Shown piece after piece: positions 26,220 through 35,989 of a stretch of 64,000 nt of DNA (positions within the stretch are counted from its first letter, which is position 1; the number at the start of each line of letters is the position of its first letter). Under the pieces are notes generated by a model, which saw only the letters and a program-made list of their open reading frames with translations, had not been told where the DNA came from and searched no databases. The stretch is from contig NZ_CP050308.1 in the NCBI RefSeq assembly GCF_014189535.1, forward strand, positions 2,903,001-2,967,000, given 5' to 3'. The stretch is from Rhizobium lusitanum (GTDB lineage Bacteria; Pseudomonadota; Alphaproteobacteria; Rhizobiales; Rhizobiaceae). The translations under genes were made by a program, and so were the position numbers.

Positions 26220-27111
26220 ATGCCGGAATTACCAGAGGTCGAAACCGTCAGGCGCGGGCTTGCTCCGTCCATGGAAGGGGCGGTACTCGCTGCGCTGGAA
26301 CTGCGGCGCAACGACTTGCGTTTTCCTTTTCCTGCCGAGTTCTCGCGCCTCGTCTCCGGCCAGCGGCATCACGTCGCTGTCGCGCCGCGCGAAATATCTG
26401 CTGATTGATCTCGATGATGGCATGACGATCATTGCGCATCTCGGCATGTCCGGCTCCTTTCGCGTCGAAAGCGGCGCGGTTGCCGAGACGCCGGGTGAGT
26501 TCCACCATCCTCGCTCCAAGGACGAGAAGCACGATCACGTCGTCTTTCACCTGACGGGCGCCAGCGGACCCGCGCGGGTCATCTATAACGATCCCCGCCG
26601 CTTCGGCTTTATGGATCTTGCCAGGCGTGCGGATCTTGCCAGCCACCCGTCCTTCCGCGATCTCGGCCCGGAGCCGACCGGCAATACATTGAGTGCCGAC
26701 TATCTGGCCGAGCGTTTCTCGGGCAAGGCGCAGCCGCTAAAGAGCGCGCTACTCGACCAGAAGAACATCGCCGGTCTCGGCAATATATATGTGTGCGAGG
26801 CGCTATGGCGCTCGCATCTGTCGCCAGTGCGCCCCGCAGGCAGTTTGGTTACCAAGGCTGGCACCCCGAGCGAGGATTTGCTCCGGTTGGTCGAGGCGAT
26901 CCGCGAGGTCATCGCCGATGCGATCGCGGCCGGCGGCTCGTCCTTGCGCGACCATATCCAGACGGATGGTTCACTTGGATATTTCCAGCATTCCTTTTCC
27001 GTCTACGACCGCGAAGCCCAGCCTTGCGGCACGCCCGGCTGCGGCGGTACGGTCACCCGCATCGTCCAGGCGGGGCGCTCTTCTTTCTATTGCGCCTCCT
27101 GCCAGAACTGA
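26220..27111 (+). pseudogene. mutM: formamidopyrimidine-DNA glycosylase, frameshifted
   Basis: MutM/Fpg excises 8-oxoguanine from DNA. The N terminus is canonical ([13 protein letters not shown], catalytic Pro2 and Glu3), but the frame runs to a stop at 26408. The rest of the protein, from [18 protein letters not shown] through the H2TH domain to the C-terminal zinc finger (CGTPGCGG ... SFYCASCQN), is in another frame. Removing one base at GG 26365-26366 gives SGQRITSLSRR and an intact protein of 296 residues, the normal length. As written, only about 50 correct residues would be made. A sequencing error and a real mutator allele are both possible. The neighbours are the conserved ones. Confidence 0.9.
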
Positions 27112-27144
27112 CTGACCAGAACTGACTGAACGGAGGAGAGAAAC

Positions 27145-27918
27145 ATGGCCTGTGAAACCCTGATCGTCGAAACGCATGGAGCAGTTGGACTTATCCGGCT
27201 GAACCGGCCCCAGGCGCTGAACGCGCTGAATTCGACCGTATTGGCCGAGTTGAGGCAGGCCTATTCTGCCTTTCACGCCGATGACGCCATCGGCGCGATC
27301 GTGCTCACCGGCTCGGAAAAGGCCTTTGCCGCCGGCGCCGACATCAAGGAGATGCAGCCGCTCGACTTCGCCGATGTCTACATGGGCGATTTCATCGGCG
27401 GCTGGGACGAGATTGCAAGAGCGCGCAAGCCTGTCATCGCTGCTGTCAGCGGCTTCGCACTCGGCGGCGGCTGCGAACTCGCCATGATGTGCGACTTCAT
27501 CATTGCTGCCGATACGGCCAAATTCGGCCAGCCGGAGATCACGCTCGGCGTCATCCCTGGCATGGGTGGCTCCCAGCGTCTGACACGCGCCGTCGGCAAG
27601 GCCAAGGCCATGGACATGGTTCTGACCGGGCGGATGATGGATGCGGCCGAGGCGGAGCGCTCTGGCCTGGTGTCCCGCATCGTACCGGCCGACAAGCTGG
27701 TCGACGAGGCGCTCGCCACTGCTGCCAAGATCGCCTCGCTGTCGCGTCCCTCGGTGCTGATGGCCAAGGAGGCCGTCAACCGGGCGCTGGAGACAACGCT
27801 GGAAGAGGGGCTGCGCTTCGAGCGCCGGCTGTTCCACAGCCTGTTTGCCACCGAGGATCAGAAGGAAGGCATGGCGGCTTTCATCGAGAAGCGCAAACCC
27901 GTCTTCAAGAACAGGTGA
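27145..27918 (+). CDS. enoyl-CoA hydratase
   Basis: A 257-residue crotonase-family enzyme that hydrates trans-2-enoyl-CoA in fatty acid beta-oxidation. Oxyanion-hole motifs are AAGADIKEM (about residue 65) and [18 protein letters not shown], and the two catalytic glutamates are in LGGGCE and [22 protein letters not shown] precedes the ATG. It lies between mutM and rpsT, the usual place for this gene near dnaA in rhizobia. Confidence 0.95.
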   Translation: MACETLIVETHGAVGLIRLNRPQALNALNSTVLAELRQAYSAFHADDAIGAIVLTGSEKAFAAGADIKEMQPLDFADVYMGDFIGGWDEIARARKPVIAAVSGFALGGGCELAMMCDFIIAADTAKFGQPEITLGVIPGMGGSQRLTRAVGKAKAMDMVLTGRMMDAAEAERSGLVSRIVPADKLVDEALATAAKIASLSRPSVLMAKEAVNRALETTLEEGLRFERRLFHSLFATEDQKEGMAAFIEKRKPVFKNR

Positions 27919-28110
27919 AGGCGAGAATCCGGAATTGCGCGGGTTCCGCAAGAATCCGCGTTGACGTCGTCGCGCATTCCGGCTATATGCCCGCCACAGT
28001 TTGGAAAGCCGATCTGGTTTTCCGCAATTGCTCCCGCATTGCTGGATGAGGTGGCCGCAGGGCCCGCGCTGCACTGACGGAGTTATGTTCGAATTCTAAG
28101 AGAGGCATAC

Positions 28111-28386
28111 ATGGCCAATACCAGCTCGGCGAAAAAAGCGACCCGCAAGATCGCCCGCCGCACCGAAGTCAACAAGGCTCGTCGCTCGCGCGTTCGCACT
28201 TTCGTGCGCCAGCTCGAAGAAGCAATCGCATCGGGTGACGCCACCCTGGCGAAGGCAGCTTTCCTCGCAGCGCAGCCGGAACTGGCTCGCGCAGCCACCA
28301 AGGGCGTCATGCACGCCAACACCGCTTCCCGCAAGGTTTCGCGTCTCGCGAAGCGTGTGAAGGCGCTTTCGGCTCCCGCCGCGTAA
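28111..28386 (+). CDS. rpsT: 30S ribosomal protein S20
   Basis: A 91-residue, very basic protein of the small ribosomal subunit that binds 16S rRNA early in assembly. [16 protein letters not shown] at the N terminus and a [20 protein letters not shown] helix at the end are diagnostic. Length is close to the usual 88. AGAGAGG lies before the ATG. A strong terminator follows within 31 bases, so the long dnaA leader is a separate unit. Confidence 0.98.
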   Translation: MANTSSAKKATRKIARRTEVNKARRSRVRTFVRQLEEAIASGDATLAKAAFLAAQPELARAATKGVMHANTASRKVSRLAKRVKALSAPAA

Positions 28387-28416
28387 TATTTCGTTAAAGA
28401 TTCAGTCGTTAGACTT

Positions 28417-28445
28417 AAGCCCGGCCCTCGCGCCGGGCTTTTTGG
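28417..28445 (+). terminator. rpsT rho-independent terminator
   Basis: AGCCCGGC stem, short CCTCGC loop, GCCGGGCT, then TTTTT. It closes the rpsT transcript. Confidence 0.85.
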
Positions 28446-28718
28446 ATTCTGCCAAAAACGCTCCGTATCGTTAAAATGTAGCCGACTGACCATGTCAATG
28501 ACGTGACAGAAATATACATTTAAAAACAGTCTGTTACGGCAGGTTGTCTCGACTCCGGGTGATCCGCGCGATACGTTGCCGGCTCATGAGTGAGTCAAGG
28601 GATTTTTTATTTTTCTTGTTTTTAAACCCCAGGGAATCGCGCTGAACTGGAATCTCCTTGATTCAAAAGCGATTCTTTTTTGACGGGCTTGTGACAGTCA
28701 AAAACGGCCTCCCGAGTC
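28445..28718. promoter_or_regulatory. cluster of eight GANTC (CcrM) methylation sites upstream of dnaA
   Basis: GANTC occurs at 28445, 28551, 28592, 28634, 28650, 28660, 28671 and 28714. Chance expectation is about one per 256 bases, yet eight fall in 274 bases, and none follows in the remaining 540 bases before dnaA. CcrM methylates GANTC in a cell-cycle-dependent way in alphaproteobacteria and affects transcription through GcrA. The stretch also contains an AT-rich run (28600-28625) and, just after it at 28731-28745, TTAA-N7-TAAA, one mismatch from a CtrA site. No DnaA box TTATCCACA was found. Confidence 0.65.
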
Positions 28719-29259
28719 AATGGCCGCCTCTTAATTTTGTGTAAAATTCATCGTTGATATCCTCCTACGATCCTGCCTAAATGGCTTTCAACAAGGGGCG
28801 CGGACATCACCTTCAACGGCTTCGGCGAACACTGCCACTAAAGGCGGCGTGGGTGGTTTTTGTCTCTTGTGACGGAGCGGTTCAGCTTCGTTTTTTCAAA
28901 CAGTTGACGAGTTGAGACCGTGAGCGGCAACGCTGGCGGAACGAAGAAGCTTGTCTGCCCTATGCAGTCTAAGTCCCAAGCGTGACTGTAGGGGAGGGGA
29001 GAAAAATTGACAGCCGTTTTGGCGCAGCCGGTCGGAATACGAGGACCGCACGACTGCTCCAGATAAAGATGTCAGGGCGGAAGCTGCTCAAGCAGCCGTT
29101 TTCGCCAAGGCATTTGCGTCAGGTCCGTTTGGCTGGACCCGGCTGATGAACCGGCATACGGGGAGGCTCAAAACAACGAGCGTAACCGCTATGCCATGGC
29201 GTAGACCAAGGGCGGGCGGAATTTCCGCCCCATAAAAAGAAACTGTGGAAGGCGGCATT
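28719..29259 (+). promoter_or_regulatory. long upstream region and leader of dnaA
   Basis: About 540 bases without a gene. A GC-rich hairpin (GGGCGGA / TCCGCCC, about 29214-29230) lies some 30 bases before the dnaA start, close to the ribosome binding site, and could limit translation. A TTGACA at 29007 is present without a convincing -10 element. No origin-type DnaA boxes are seen, so this is read as the dnaA control region rather than oriC. Confidence 0.4.
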
Positions 29260-30810
29260 ATGCAAATAAATACGAGGACGACGGGTGCGTTGGTGAATGG
29301 GGACAATGCACCGCAGGCGTTCAGTGCGGTTTGCCTTGAAGCGGGAGAAAAAGGGGAGATGCAGCATAACGTATTGTTCGAGCGTGTCAGTGCACGCTTG
29401 AAGGCTCAGGTCGGTCCGGATGTTTATGCCAGTTGGTTTGCACGGCTTAAGCTGCATTCGGTATCGAAGAGCGTCGTTAGGCTGACTGTTCCGACAACAT
29501 TTCTGAAGTCCTGGATCAACAATCGTTATCTTGACCTCATCACCAGCCTATTCCAGGTGGAAGATGCCGAAGTCCTGAAGGTTGAAATTCTGGTTCGTAC
29601 CGCGACCCGCCACGCTGCAAAGCCTAGCGCGGATGTGCAGGTCGTCGTTCCCGACTCGACCGCCGTGGCGCCGATCCGTCGCACGACGGCCCAGCCTGCC
29701 GGTCATATCATGGCCCAAGCCGTGAGCGCGGCTGCCGCTGCCCGGCCGGCGACGATGGGCTCGCCGCTGTTCGGTTCGCCGCTGGATTCCCGTTTTACTT
29801 TCGATACCTATGTCGAAGGCAGCTCGAACCGGGTAAGCCTTGCCGCCGCCAAGACCATCGCTGAAGCCGGCTCCGGCGCTGTGCGGTTCAATCCGCTCTT
29901 CGTTCACTCGACGGTCGGTCTCGGCAAGACGCATCTCCTGCAGGCGATCGCCAATGCCGCCGTGCAGAACCCGCGCAATCTGCGTGTTGTCTATCTGACC
30001 GCGGAATATTTCATGTGGCGCTTCGCCACCGCCATTCGCGACAATGATGCGCTGACGCTGAAGGATTCGCTGCGCAACATCGACCTTCTGATCATCGATG
30101 ACATGCAGTTCCTGCAGGGCAAGATGATCCAGCACGAGTTCTGCCATCTGCTCAACATGCTGCTCGACAGCGCCAAGCAGGTCGTCGTTGCCGCCGACCG
30201 TGCGCCTTGGGAGCTGGAATCGCTCGATCCGCGCGTTCGCTCGCGTCTTCAGGGCGGTGTCGCCATCGAAGTCGAGGCGCCGGACTACGAGATGCGTCTT
30301 GAAATCCTCAAGCGCCGGCTGGAGGCTGCTCGCCTGGAAGATCCGTCATTGGAAATCCCAGCCGAACTCCTCTCGCATGTCGCCCGCAACGTCACGGCAA
30401 GCGGTCGTGAGCTGGAAGGCGCGTTCAACCAGCTGATCTTCCGCCGCTCTTTCGAGCCGAACCTGACGGTCGAGCGTGTCGACGAGCTGCTGGCCCATCT
30501 GGTCGGCTCCGGCGAGCCGCGTCGCGTCCGCATCGAGGACATCCAGCGCATCGTCGCGCGTCACTACAACGTCTCGCGCCAGGAGCTGGTCTCCAATCGC
30601 CGTACCCGCGTCATCGTCAAGCCGCGCCAGATCGCCATGTATCTGGCAAAGACCCTGACGCCGCGCTCCTTCCCGGAGATCGGCCGTCGTTTCGGCGGTC
30701 GTGACCACACGACGGTTCTGCATGCGGTGCGCAAGATCGAGGAGCTGATTTCGGGCGATACCAAGCTGTCGCATGAGATCGAGCTGCTGAAGCGCCTGAT
30801 CAACGAATAG
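29260..30810 (+). CDS. dnaA: chromosomal replication initiator DnaA
   Basis: A 516-residue AAA+ initiator that binds DnaA boxes at oriC and opens the origin. Domain I (helicase loading) spans about 35-110, followed by a variable linker rich in Ala. The AAA+ core holds Walker [10 protein letters not shown] (217-225) and Walker [10 protein letters not shown]. The C-terminal DNA-binding domain carries [15 protein letters not shown]. The ATG at 29260 is chosen because GGAAGG is 7 bases before it; a GTG at 29245 overlaps that site. Expression is probably cell-cycle controlled, judged by the GANTC cluster upstream. Confidence 0.98.
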   Translation: MQINTRTTGALVNGDNAPQAFSAVCLEAGEKGEMQHNVLFERVSARLKAQVGPDVYASWFARLKLHSVSKSVVRLTVPTTFLKSWINNRYLDLITSLFQVEDAEVLKVEILVRTATRHAAKPSADVQVVVPDSTAVAPIRRTTAQPAGHIMAQAVSAAAAARPATMGSPLFGSPLDSRFTFDTYVEGSSNRVSLAAAKTIAEAGSGAVRFNPLFVHSTVGLGKTHLLQAIANAAVQNPRNLRVVYLTAEYFMWRFATAIRDNDALTLKDSLRNIDLLIIDDMQFLQGKMIQHEFCHLLNMLLDSAKQVVVAADRAPWELESLDPRVRSRLQGGVAIEVEAPDYEMRLEILKRRLEAARLEDPSLEIPAELLSHVARNVTASGRELEGAFNQLIFRRSFEPNLTVERVDELLAHLVGSGEPRRVRIEDIQRIVARHYNVSRQELVSNRRTRVIVKPRQIAMYLAKTLTPRSFPEIGRRFGGRDHTTVLHAVRKIEELISGDTKLSHEIELLKRLINE

Positions 30811-30833
30811 GCCACGGCACTCTGTATTTTATC

Positions 30834-30862
30834 AACGGCCGGCTTCATCGCCGGCCGTTTTC
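30834..30862 (+). terminator. dnaA rho-independent terminator
   Basis: AACGGCCGGC, six-base loop TTCATC, GCCGGCCGTT, followed by TT. A 10-base-pair GC-rich stem 23 bases after the dnaA stop. Confidence 0.88.
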
Positions 30863-30951
30863 ATTTGCGCGGCCTTTATTCTATAAATATCTGAAATACT
30901 GAGTCGGACGCCCGGCTTCCGGCGGCCGACGGCGCCGACGGGAGGGTATCG

Positions 30952-32033
30952 ATGGGCTTTGACAGAATTGCCGTTCTCGGTCTCGGTAAGGTCGGCCGGC
31001 TTGCCGCTACGTTGCTGCAGGAAAGTGGCTTCGCCGTTACCGGCGTCGATGCGCGTCTGCCTGCGGAAACTCTGCCCTTTACCTGCGAAACGGGTGATGT
31101 GTCCGATCCGACATTGATCGGCAATCTCTTTTCCCGTGTCGATGCGGTGCTCTCTTGTCTGCCGTTTCATCTGAACGCCGCGCTGGCGCAGCTGGCCCAT
31201 GGCGCCGGCATCCATTATTTCGACCTGACAGAGGATGTGCCGACCACAAACGGCATTATCGAACTCGCCAAGAGCGCCCGCGCCTGATGGCACCGCAATG
31301 CGGCCTGGCACCTGGTTTCGTCGGTATAGTCGGCGCGAGTCTCGCCGATGGCTTTGATCGCTGCCGCTCGATCCGGATGCGCGTCGGCGCGCTTCCCCAG
31401 AATCCGACGGGATTGTTGGGCTATGCCTTCAACTGGTCGCCGGAGGGCGTGGTCAACGAATATCTGAACGATTGCGAGGTCATCGAAGGCGGCGTGCGCA
31501 AGCTGGTCTCGCCGATGGAGTGGCACGAGACGCTTTATGTCAACGGCGTCAAGCTCGAAGCCTTCACCACCTCGGGCGGTCTTGGAACCATGTGCGCCAC
31601 CATGCTCGGCCGCGTGGAAAATCTCGATTACAAGACCATGCGCTATCCCGGCCACATGGAGTTGATGAATTTCTTCTTCCACGAGCTGCTGATGCGCGAT
31701 CGCCGCAAGCTTGCCGGCGAGATCCTGACCGAAGCGAAGCCGCCCGTTGAGGACGATGTCGTCTATGTCCATGTCTCGGCGGAAGGCACGATCAATGGCA
31801 ATCTGCGCCGCAAGGAGTTCGTTCGCGCCTATTATCCGATCGAGATTGCCGGCGAGAGCCGCACCGCCATTTCCTGGACCACCTCGGCCTCCGTCGTCGC
31901 GGTCATCGAATTGGTGCGCGCTGGCCGGCTGCCCTCGACCGGCTTCCTGCATCAGGAGCATATTCCGCTCGACACTTTTCTGGAAACGCGAACCGGCAGT
32001 CTGTTCAAGGGCGGCGCCACCCATCACGGGTGA
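30952..32033 (+). pseudogene. saccharopine dehydrogenase-like oxidoreductase, frameshifted
   Basis: The first part (IAVLGLGKVGRLAATLL, a Rossmann nucleotide-binding fold, to ELAKSARA) stops at 31287. The remainder, starting LMAPQCGLAPGFVGIVG and containing GYAFNWSPEGVVNEYLND and KYPGHMEL-like segments typical of saccharopine or lysine dehydrogenases, is in another frame. Restoring one C in CGCC at 31281-31284 gives a single 360-residue protein. The break falls between the dinucleotide-binding and catalytic domains. Such proteins act on lysine-derived secondary amines or related amino acids. Both sequencing error and true inactivation are possible. Confidence 0.85.
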
Positions 32034-32038
32034 TGCGC

Positions 32039-32935
32039 CTATACGGGCGTCGTCGTGTGCGAAACCTCGGAAAACAGCCAGGCGCGGAAAGCGGCGATCG
32101 CCGGCCGCTCCAATGCCATTGGCGGATAGACCAGATGATAGGCAAGCGTGCTGGCAAGCCCGGTCGGGAAGGGCGCGACAAGCGTGCCGCCGGCCAGTTC
32201 CTGCTCGATGAAGGAGCGCCGCATCAATGCGATGCCAAGTCCGGCCCTCATCGCGTGGTACGCGCCTATGCCGTCAGTGAAGATAGGCCCCCGCGTGGCA
32301 TCGACCCTGGTCGCACCCGCCGCCTCCAGCCAGAGCTGCCAGTCACGCCGATAGACGTCGTGGATCAAGGTCAGGCCGGCCAAAGCATTGGCCGCGGGTG
32401 ACGGGCCAAGGGTGGCGGCGATCTCGGGCGTACACACCGGCACATATTGGTCGTCGAGCAGCCGCTCACTCGCCAGTCCCTCGTAGCCGCCGAGGCCGTG
32501 GCGAATGGCAATATCGATGCCGTCGCGCTGGAAGTCCATCATCCGGTGCGAGGCGCTGATGCGCAGATCGATGTCGGGATGCGCCTGTTCAAACCGCAGG
32601 AGCCGCGGCACCAGCCAATACGTAGCGAAACCGGCGGTGCAGGTGACCGTCAGCACCGTGTCGCGTGCCCGCATGGTCAGCGCCGCCGTGGCCTCGCGCA
32701 CCAGACGGAAGGCCGTGCGCAGCGTCGCGAAATAATCGGCGCCCTCGGCCGTCAATGCCAGGCTGCGCGCGCGGCGCTCGAAAAGCCGGACCCCGAGCGC
32801 GGTCTCGAGATCGCGCACCTGCAGGCTGACGGCGCCGGGTGTAACATGCAGCTCCCTGGCGGCGAGCGTCATGCTCAGATGTCGGGCCGAAGCTTCGAAG
32901 GCGCGTAGCGCCGAAAGGGAGGGCAGTTGATCCAT
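32039..32935 (-). CDS. LysR-family regulator, GcvA-like
   Basis: A 298-residue LysR regulator of the GcvA type: LPSLSALRAFEASARHLSMTLAA then TPGAVSLQVRDLETALGVRLFERR, with a C-terminal effector domain. It is convergent with the saccharopine-dehydrogenase-like gene and divergent from an EamA transporter gene 155 bases away, its most probable target. The effector is unknown; GcvA-like members often control amino acid or transporter genes. Confidence 0.9.
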   Translation of the reverse strand: MDQLPSLSALRAFEASARHLSMTLAARELHVTPGAVSLQVRDLETALGVRLFERRARSLALTAEGADYFATLRTAFRLVREATAALTMRARDTVLTVTCTAGFATYWLVPRLLRFEQAHPDIDLRISASHRMMDFQRDGIDIAIRHGLGGYEGLASERLLDDQYVPVCTPEIAATLGPSPAANALAGLTLIHDVYRRDWQLWLEAAGATRVDATRGPIFTDGIGAYHAMRAGLGIALMRRSFIEQELAGGTLVAPFPTGLASTLAYHLVYPPMALERPAIAAFRAWLFSEVSHTTTPV

Positions 32936-33090
32936 GACGGTTGAGTTCAGCTAAACTATTGAGTGAGAAAGACTCGCTTGCAAGAGCGCTCTGATCGCGA
33001 GATAGTTCCATGAATTTCGAGAGTTGGCAAGAAAAGACACGCAAGCCACAATCGAGAATAACTCAATAGCCTTATGACGGGAGAAATGTC

Positions 33091-34047
33091 ATGGTACAGA
33101 AATCGATGGGCGCGGCCGAGTGGGGCATGCTGCTGGGATTGTCGGTCCTCTGGGGCGGCTCGTTTCTGTTCAACGGAATTCTGGTGCGTGAACTGCCGCC
33201 CTTCACCATCGTCACCGCCCGCGTCGCATTGGCGGCGATCGCCCTGCATGTCATTGTCCGGATGACCGGGCAGGCCATGCCGCGCGACCGTCAGGCCTGG
33301 GCCGCCTTCTTCGGCATGGGGTTCCTCAACAATGTCATTCCCTTCCTGCTGATCGTCTGGGGACAGACGCATATCGCCAGCGGTCTCGCCTCGATCCTCA
33401 ACGCCACGACGCCGCTCTTTGCGGTCGTGGTGGCGCATTTCCTGACGGCGGATGAGAAAATGACCGGCAATCGCCTGATCGGCGTCATCGTCGGTTTTGC
33501 CGGCGTGGCACTGATGATCGGCCCGTCCGTGCTGAGCAGCCTCGGCTCGAACGTGCTGGCGCAGCTTGCCGTGCTGGGCGCCGCCTTCTCCTATTCGCTG
33601 GCCGGCATTTTCGGCCGTCGCTTCCGCCGCATGGGTCTGGCGCCGATCATCCCCGCGGCCGGGCAGGTGACGGCTTCGACCGTCCTGCTGCTGCCGGTCG
33701 CTCTCTTCGTCGATCATCCGTGGACGCTGGGGATACCTTCAAGCGAGGCCTGGATGGCGCTCACCGGCCTGGCGATCCTCTCGACCGCGATCGCCTATGT
33801 CCTGTTCTTCCGCATCCTGGCGACGGCAGGGGCCACCAACCTGATGCTGGTTACCTTCCTCATCCCCGTCAGCGCCATTCTGCTCGGCGCGCTGTTTCTT
33901 GGCGAGCAATTGCAGCTGAAGCATTTTATCGGCATGGCGATGATCGCCGTCGGCCTAGCGGCGATCGATGGGCGGTTACTTACCCTCGCCTTGAGGGGGG
34001 AGGGTCGGCACGTAGTGCCGGGGTGGGGTGAATGCGGCAAGCGCTGA
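33091..34047 (+). CDS. EamA/DMT-family transporter with repeat-derived C terminus
   Basis: A 318-residue inner-membrane permease of the drug/metabolite transporter superfamily with ten hydrophobic segments in two EamA repeats (GMLLGLSVLWGGSFLFNGIL at the start; LAVLGAAFSYSLAGIFGRRF in the second half). Family members export amino acids or related metabolites. The last 20 or so residues (TLALRGEGRHVVPGWGECGK) are encoded by a palindromic repeat that begins at about 33979, so the original end of the protein has been replaced. A LysR gene is divergent. Substrate unknown. Confidence 0.88.
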   Translation: MVQKSMGAAEWGMLLGLSVLWGGSFLFNGILVRELPPFTIVTARVALAAIALHVIVRMTGQAMPRDRQAWAAFFGMGFLNNVIPFLLIVWGQTHIASGLASILNATTPLFAVVVAHFLTADEKMTGNRLIGVIVGFAGVALMIGPSVLSSLGSNVLAQLAVLGAAFSYSLAGIFGRRFRRMGLAPIIPAAGQVTASTVLLLPVALFVDHPWTLGIPSSEAWMALTGLAILSTAIAYVLFFRILATAGATNLMLVTFLIPVSAILLGALFLGEQLQLKHFIGMAMIAVGLAAIDGRLLTLALRGEGRHVVPGWGECGKR

Positions 34048-34122
34048 GGCATCAATCTTGTCCCCAGGGATCACCCCCACCCGCCACCTTGCGGCGACCT
34101 CCCCCTCAAGGGGGAGGTGATT
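33979..34122. repeat. palindromic MITE-like element between EamA transporter and hemW
   Basis: Two homologous arms in inverted orientation (33979-34030 and 34071-34122) around a 40-base centre. Each arm carries a CCTCCCCCTCAAGG-type segment and a CACCCC-ACCC segment. The left arm lies within the coding end of the transporter and the right arm touches the hemW stop codon. The size (144 bases), symmetry and lack of coding content fit a miniature repeat of the kind scattered in rhizobial genomes. Confidence 0.7.
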
Positions 34123-35314
34123 AACGCGCGAGATCAGCAACCACCGAATCGAGGATGAGCATCCCCGCCGGTGTGCAGCGCAGACGGGAATTGCCAAGGC
34201 GCTCGATGAAGCCGTGTTCCAGCAGGAACTGCTCGCGCGCCTGATCGGGCTCCCGGCCGGAAAGCTGCTGCCAGCGGACGAGATCGATACCCTCTTTCAG
34301 GCGCAGGCCCATCAGCAGCAATTCGTCGGCCTGTTCGTCGTCGCCGAGCATTTCCTGATCGGCTATGCCGTGGCCATCGCGCTCGACCAGTTCCAGCCAG
34401 GCCTCCGGCTTGCTCTCGGTGGCGGTCGCGAGTTTCTTCGGGCCGAGGGTCAGGCGGCCATGGGCGCCCGGACCGATGCCGGCATAGTCGCCATAGCGCC
34501 AATAGGTGAGGTTGTGGCGGCTCTCCGCGCCTGGGCGGGCGTGGTTGGAGACTTCGTAGGCCGGCATGCCCTCGCGCTCGGTGATCTCCTGTGTCGCCTC
34601 GTAGAGCAGCGCCGACTGGTCGCCATCCGGCACGATTAGCTTGCCTGCCTTGTGCAGGCCGAAGAAGGGCGTGCCTTCCTCGATGGTGAGCTGATAGAGC
34701 GAGAGATGATCGACGGCATAGGAGATCGCCTCCTTCAGCTCGCGCTCCCATTCCTCGACGGTCTGGTTCGGCCGGGCGTAGATGAGGTCGAAGGACATAC
34801 GCGGGAAGATGTCGCGCGCCAGCTTGATTGCCTTCAGCGCGTCGGCGACATCGTGCAGACGGCCTAAGAATTTCAGATCGCGGTCGTTCAGCGCCTGCAC
34901 GCCCATGGACACGCGGTTGACGCCGGCGGCGCGATAGCCGCGGAAACGCTCGGCCTCGACACTGGAGGGATTGGCCTCCATGGTGATCTCGATACCATCC
35001 GGCACATGCCAATGCTTGGCGATACCATCGAGAACGGCAGCGACCGTCTCGGGCTTCATCAGCGATGGCGTGCCGCCGCCGAGAAAAATGCTGGTCACCG
35101 TCTTCGGGCCGCCGATCGTCCGCATCGATGCCATCTCTTTTAGGAAGGCGGCGACGAAACGTTCCTGATCGACCGGCTGATGACGGACATGGCTGTTGAA
35201 ATCGCAATAGGGGCATTTGGCCGCGCAGAAGGGCCAATGCACATAGACGCCGAAGCCGGGTTCACCGGTATCGGGCAGCAATTGCGCCTCACGCGTCATG
35301 TCTTGCGGTTCCAT
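34121..35314 (-). CDS. hemW: radical SAM heme chaperone HemW
   Basis: A 397-residue radical SAM protein, formerly annotated as oxygen-independent coproporphyrinogen oxidase, now regarded as a heme chaperone. The iron-sulfur motif C-x3-C-x2-C is in HWPFCAAKCPYCDFNSH near residues 25-41, followed by SIFLGGGTPSLM and a HemN C-terminal domain. The start is uncertain between 35314 (MEPQDM) and 35299 (MTREAQ). It is the last gene of the rph-VOC-rdgB-hemW run. Its stop codon lies on the edge of the palindromic repeat. Confidence 0.93.
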   Translation of the reverse strand: MEPQDMTREAQLLPDTGEPGFGVYVHWPFCAAKCPYCDFNSHVRHQPVDQERFVAAFLKEMASMRTIGGPKTVTSIFLGGGTPSLMKPETVAAVLDGIAKHWHVPDGIEITMEANPSSVEAERFRGYRAAGVNRVSMGVQALNDRDLKFLGRLHDVADALKAIKLARDIFPRMSFDLIYARPNQTVEEWERELKEAISYAVDHLSLYQLTIEEGTPFFGLHKAGKLIVPDGDQSALLYEATQEITEREGMPAYEVSNHARPGAESRHNLTYWRYGDYAGIGPGAHGRLTLGPKKLATATESKPEAWLELVERDGHGIADQEMLGDDEQADELLLMGLRLKEGIDLVRWQQLSGREPDQAREQFLLEHGFIERLGNSRLRCTPAGMLILDSVVADLAR

Positions 35315-35333
35315 GATGTCCACAGGCTTAAGC

Positions 35334-35978
35334 TTACGCCTCCAGACAGGTTTCGACAAAAAGCTTGAAGGCCCGGGCACGGTGCGAGAGCGCCTGCGCT
35401 TCGCCGGGCTTCCAGCCATGCTTCTCTTCGGCGCTCATCTCGCCGAAGGTCGTCTCGTAACCCTTGGGCTGGAAGATCGGATCGTAGCCGAAGCCCTGTG
35501 AGCCGCGCGGCGGCCAGGCAACAATGCCCTCGACCTCGCCGCGGAAAAGCTCGGTATGTCCGTCCGGCCAGGCAAGGCAAAGCACGCTGACGAAGTGCGC
35601 GGTGCGGCTTTCCGGCGAGGTGGCTCCAGCTTTTTCCAGCGCGGTCTCGACCTTCTGCATCGCCATCACGAAATCGCGGGTGCCGTCAGCTGTCTCCGCC
35701 CAGTTTGCCGTATAGACGCCGGGATCGCCGCCAAGCGCGTCGATCACCAGGCCGGAATCGTCTGACAATGCCGGCAGGCCGGAGGCATTGGCCGAGGCCA
35801 GCGCCTTGATCGTCGCATTTTCCTCGAATGTCGTGCCGGTCTCGTCCGGCTCGATGAAATTGAGATCGGCGGCCGATGTGGCGGTGAAGCCGAACGGGCC
35901 GATCAGATCCTGGATTTCACGGATCTTGCCGGCATTATGGCTGGCGACGACGATGGTCTTGGTATCGAGCTTGCGCAT
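35334..35978 (-). CDS. rdgB: dITP/XTP pyrophosphatase
   Basis: A 214-residue Ham1/RdgB-family enzyme that hydrolyses ITP, dITP and XTP so that deaminated purines are not built into nucleic acids. Motifs are [12 protein letters not shown] at the N terminus, [25 protein letters not shown] in the middle and [12 protein letters not shown] plus LSHRARAF near the end. The ATG at 35978 aligns with the family N terminus. It lies 20 bases before hemW. Confidence 0.96.
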   Translation of the reverse strand: MRKLDTKTIVVASHNAGKIREIQDLIGPFGFTATSAADLNFIEPDETGTTFEENATIKALASANASGLPALSDDSGLVIDALGGDPGVYTANWAETADGTRDFVMAMQKVETALEKAGATSPESRTAHFVSVLCLAWPDGHTELFRGEVEGIVAWPPRGSQGFGYDPIFQPKGYETTFGEMSAEEKHGWKPGEAQALSHRARAFKLFVETCLEA

Positions 35979-35989
35979 ATCCTGTCCTG

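Noticed and set aside
28446..29244. Chromosomal origin oriC in the rpsT-dnaA gap
   Set aside because: No TTATCCACA-type DnaA boxes were found, and in Rhizobiales the origin is typically near hemE rather than next to dnaA.
30952..32033. Programmed ribosomal frameshifting to explain the split genes
   Set aside because: No slippery heptamer with a downstream structure was seen at the sites, and five unrelated genes are affected.
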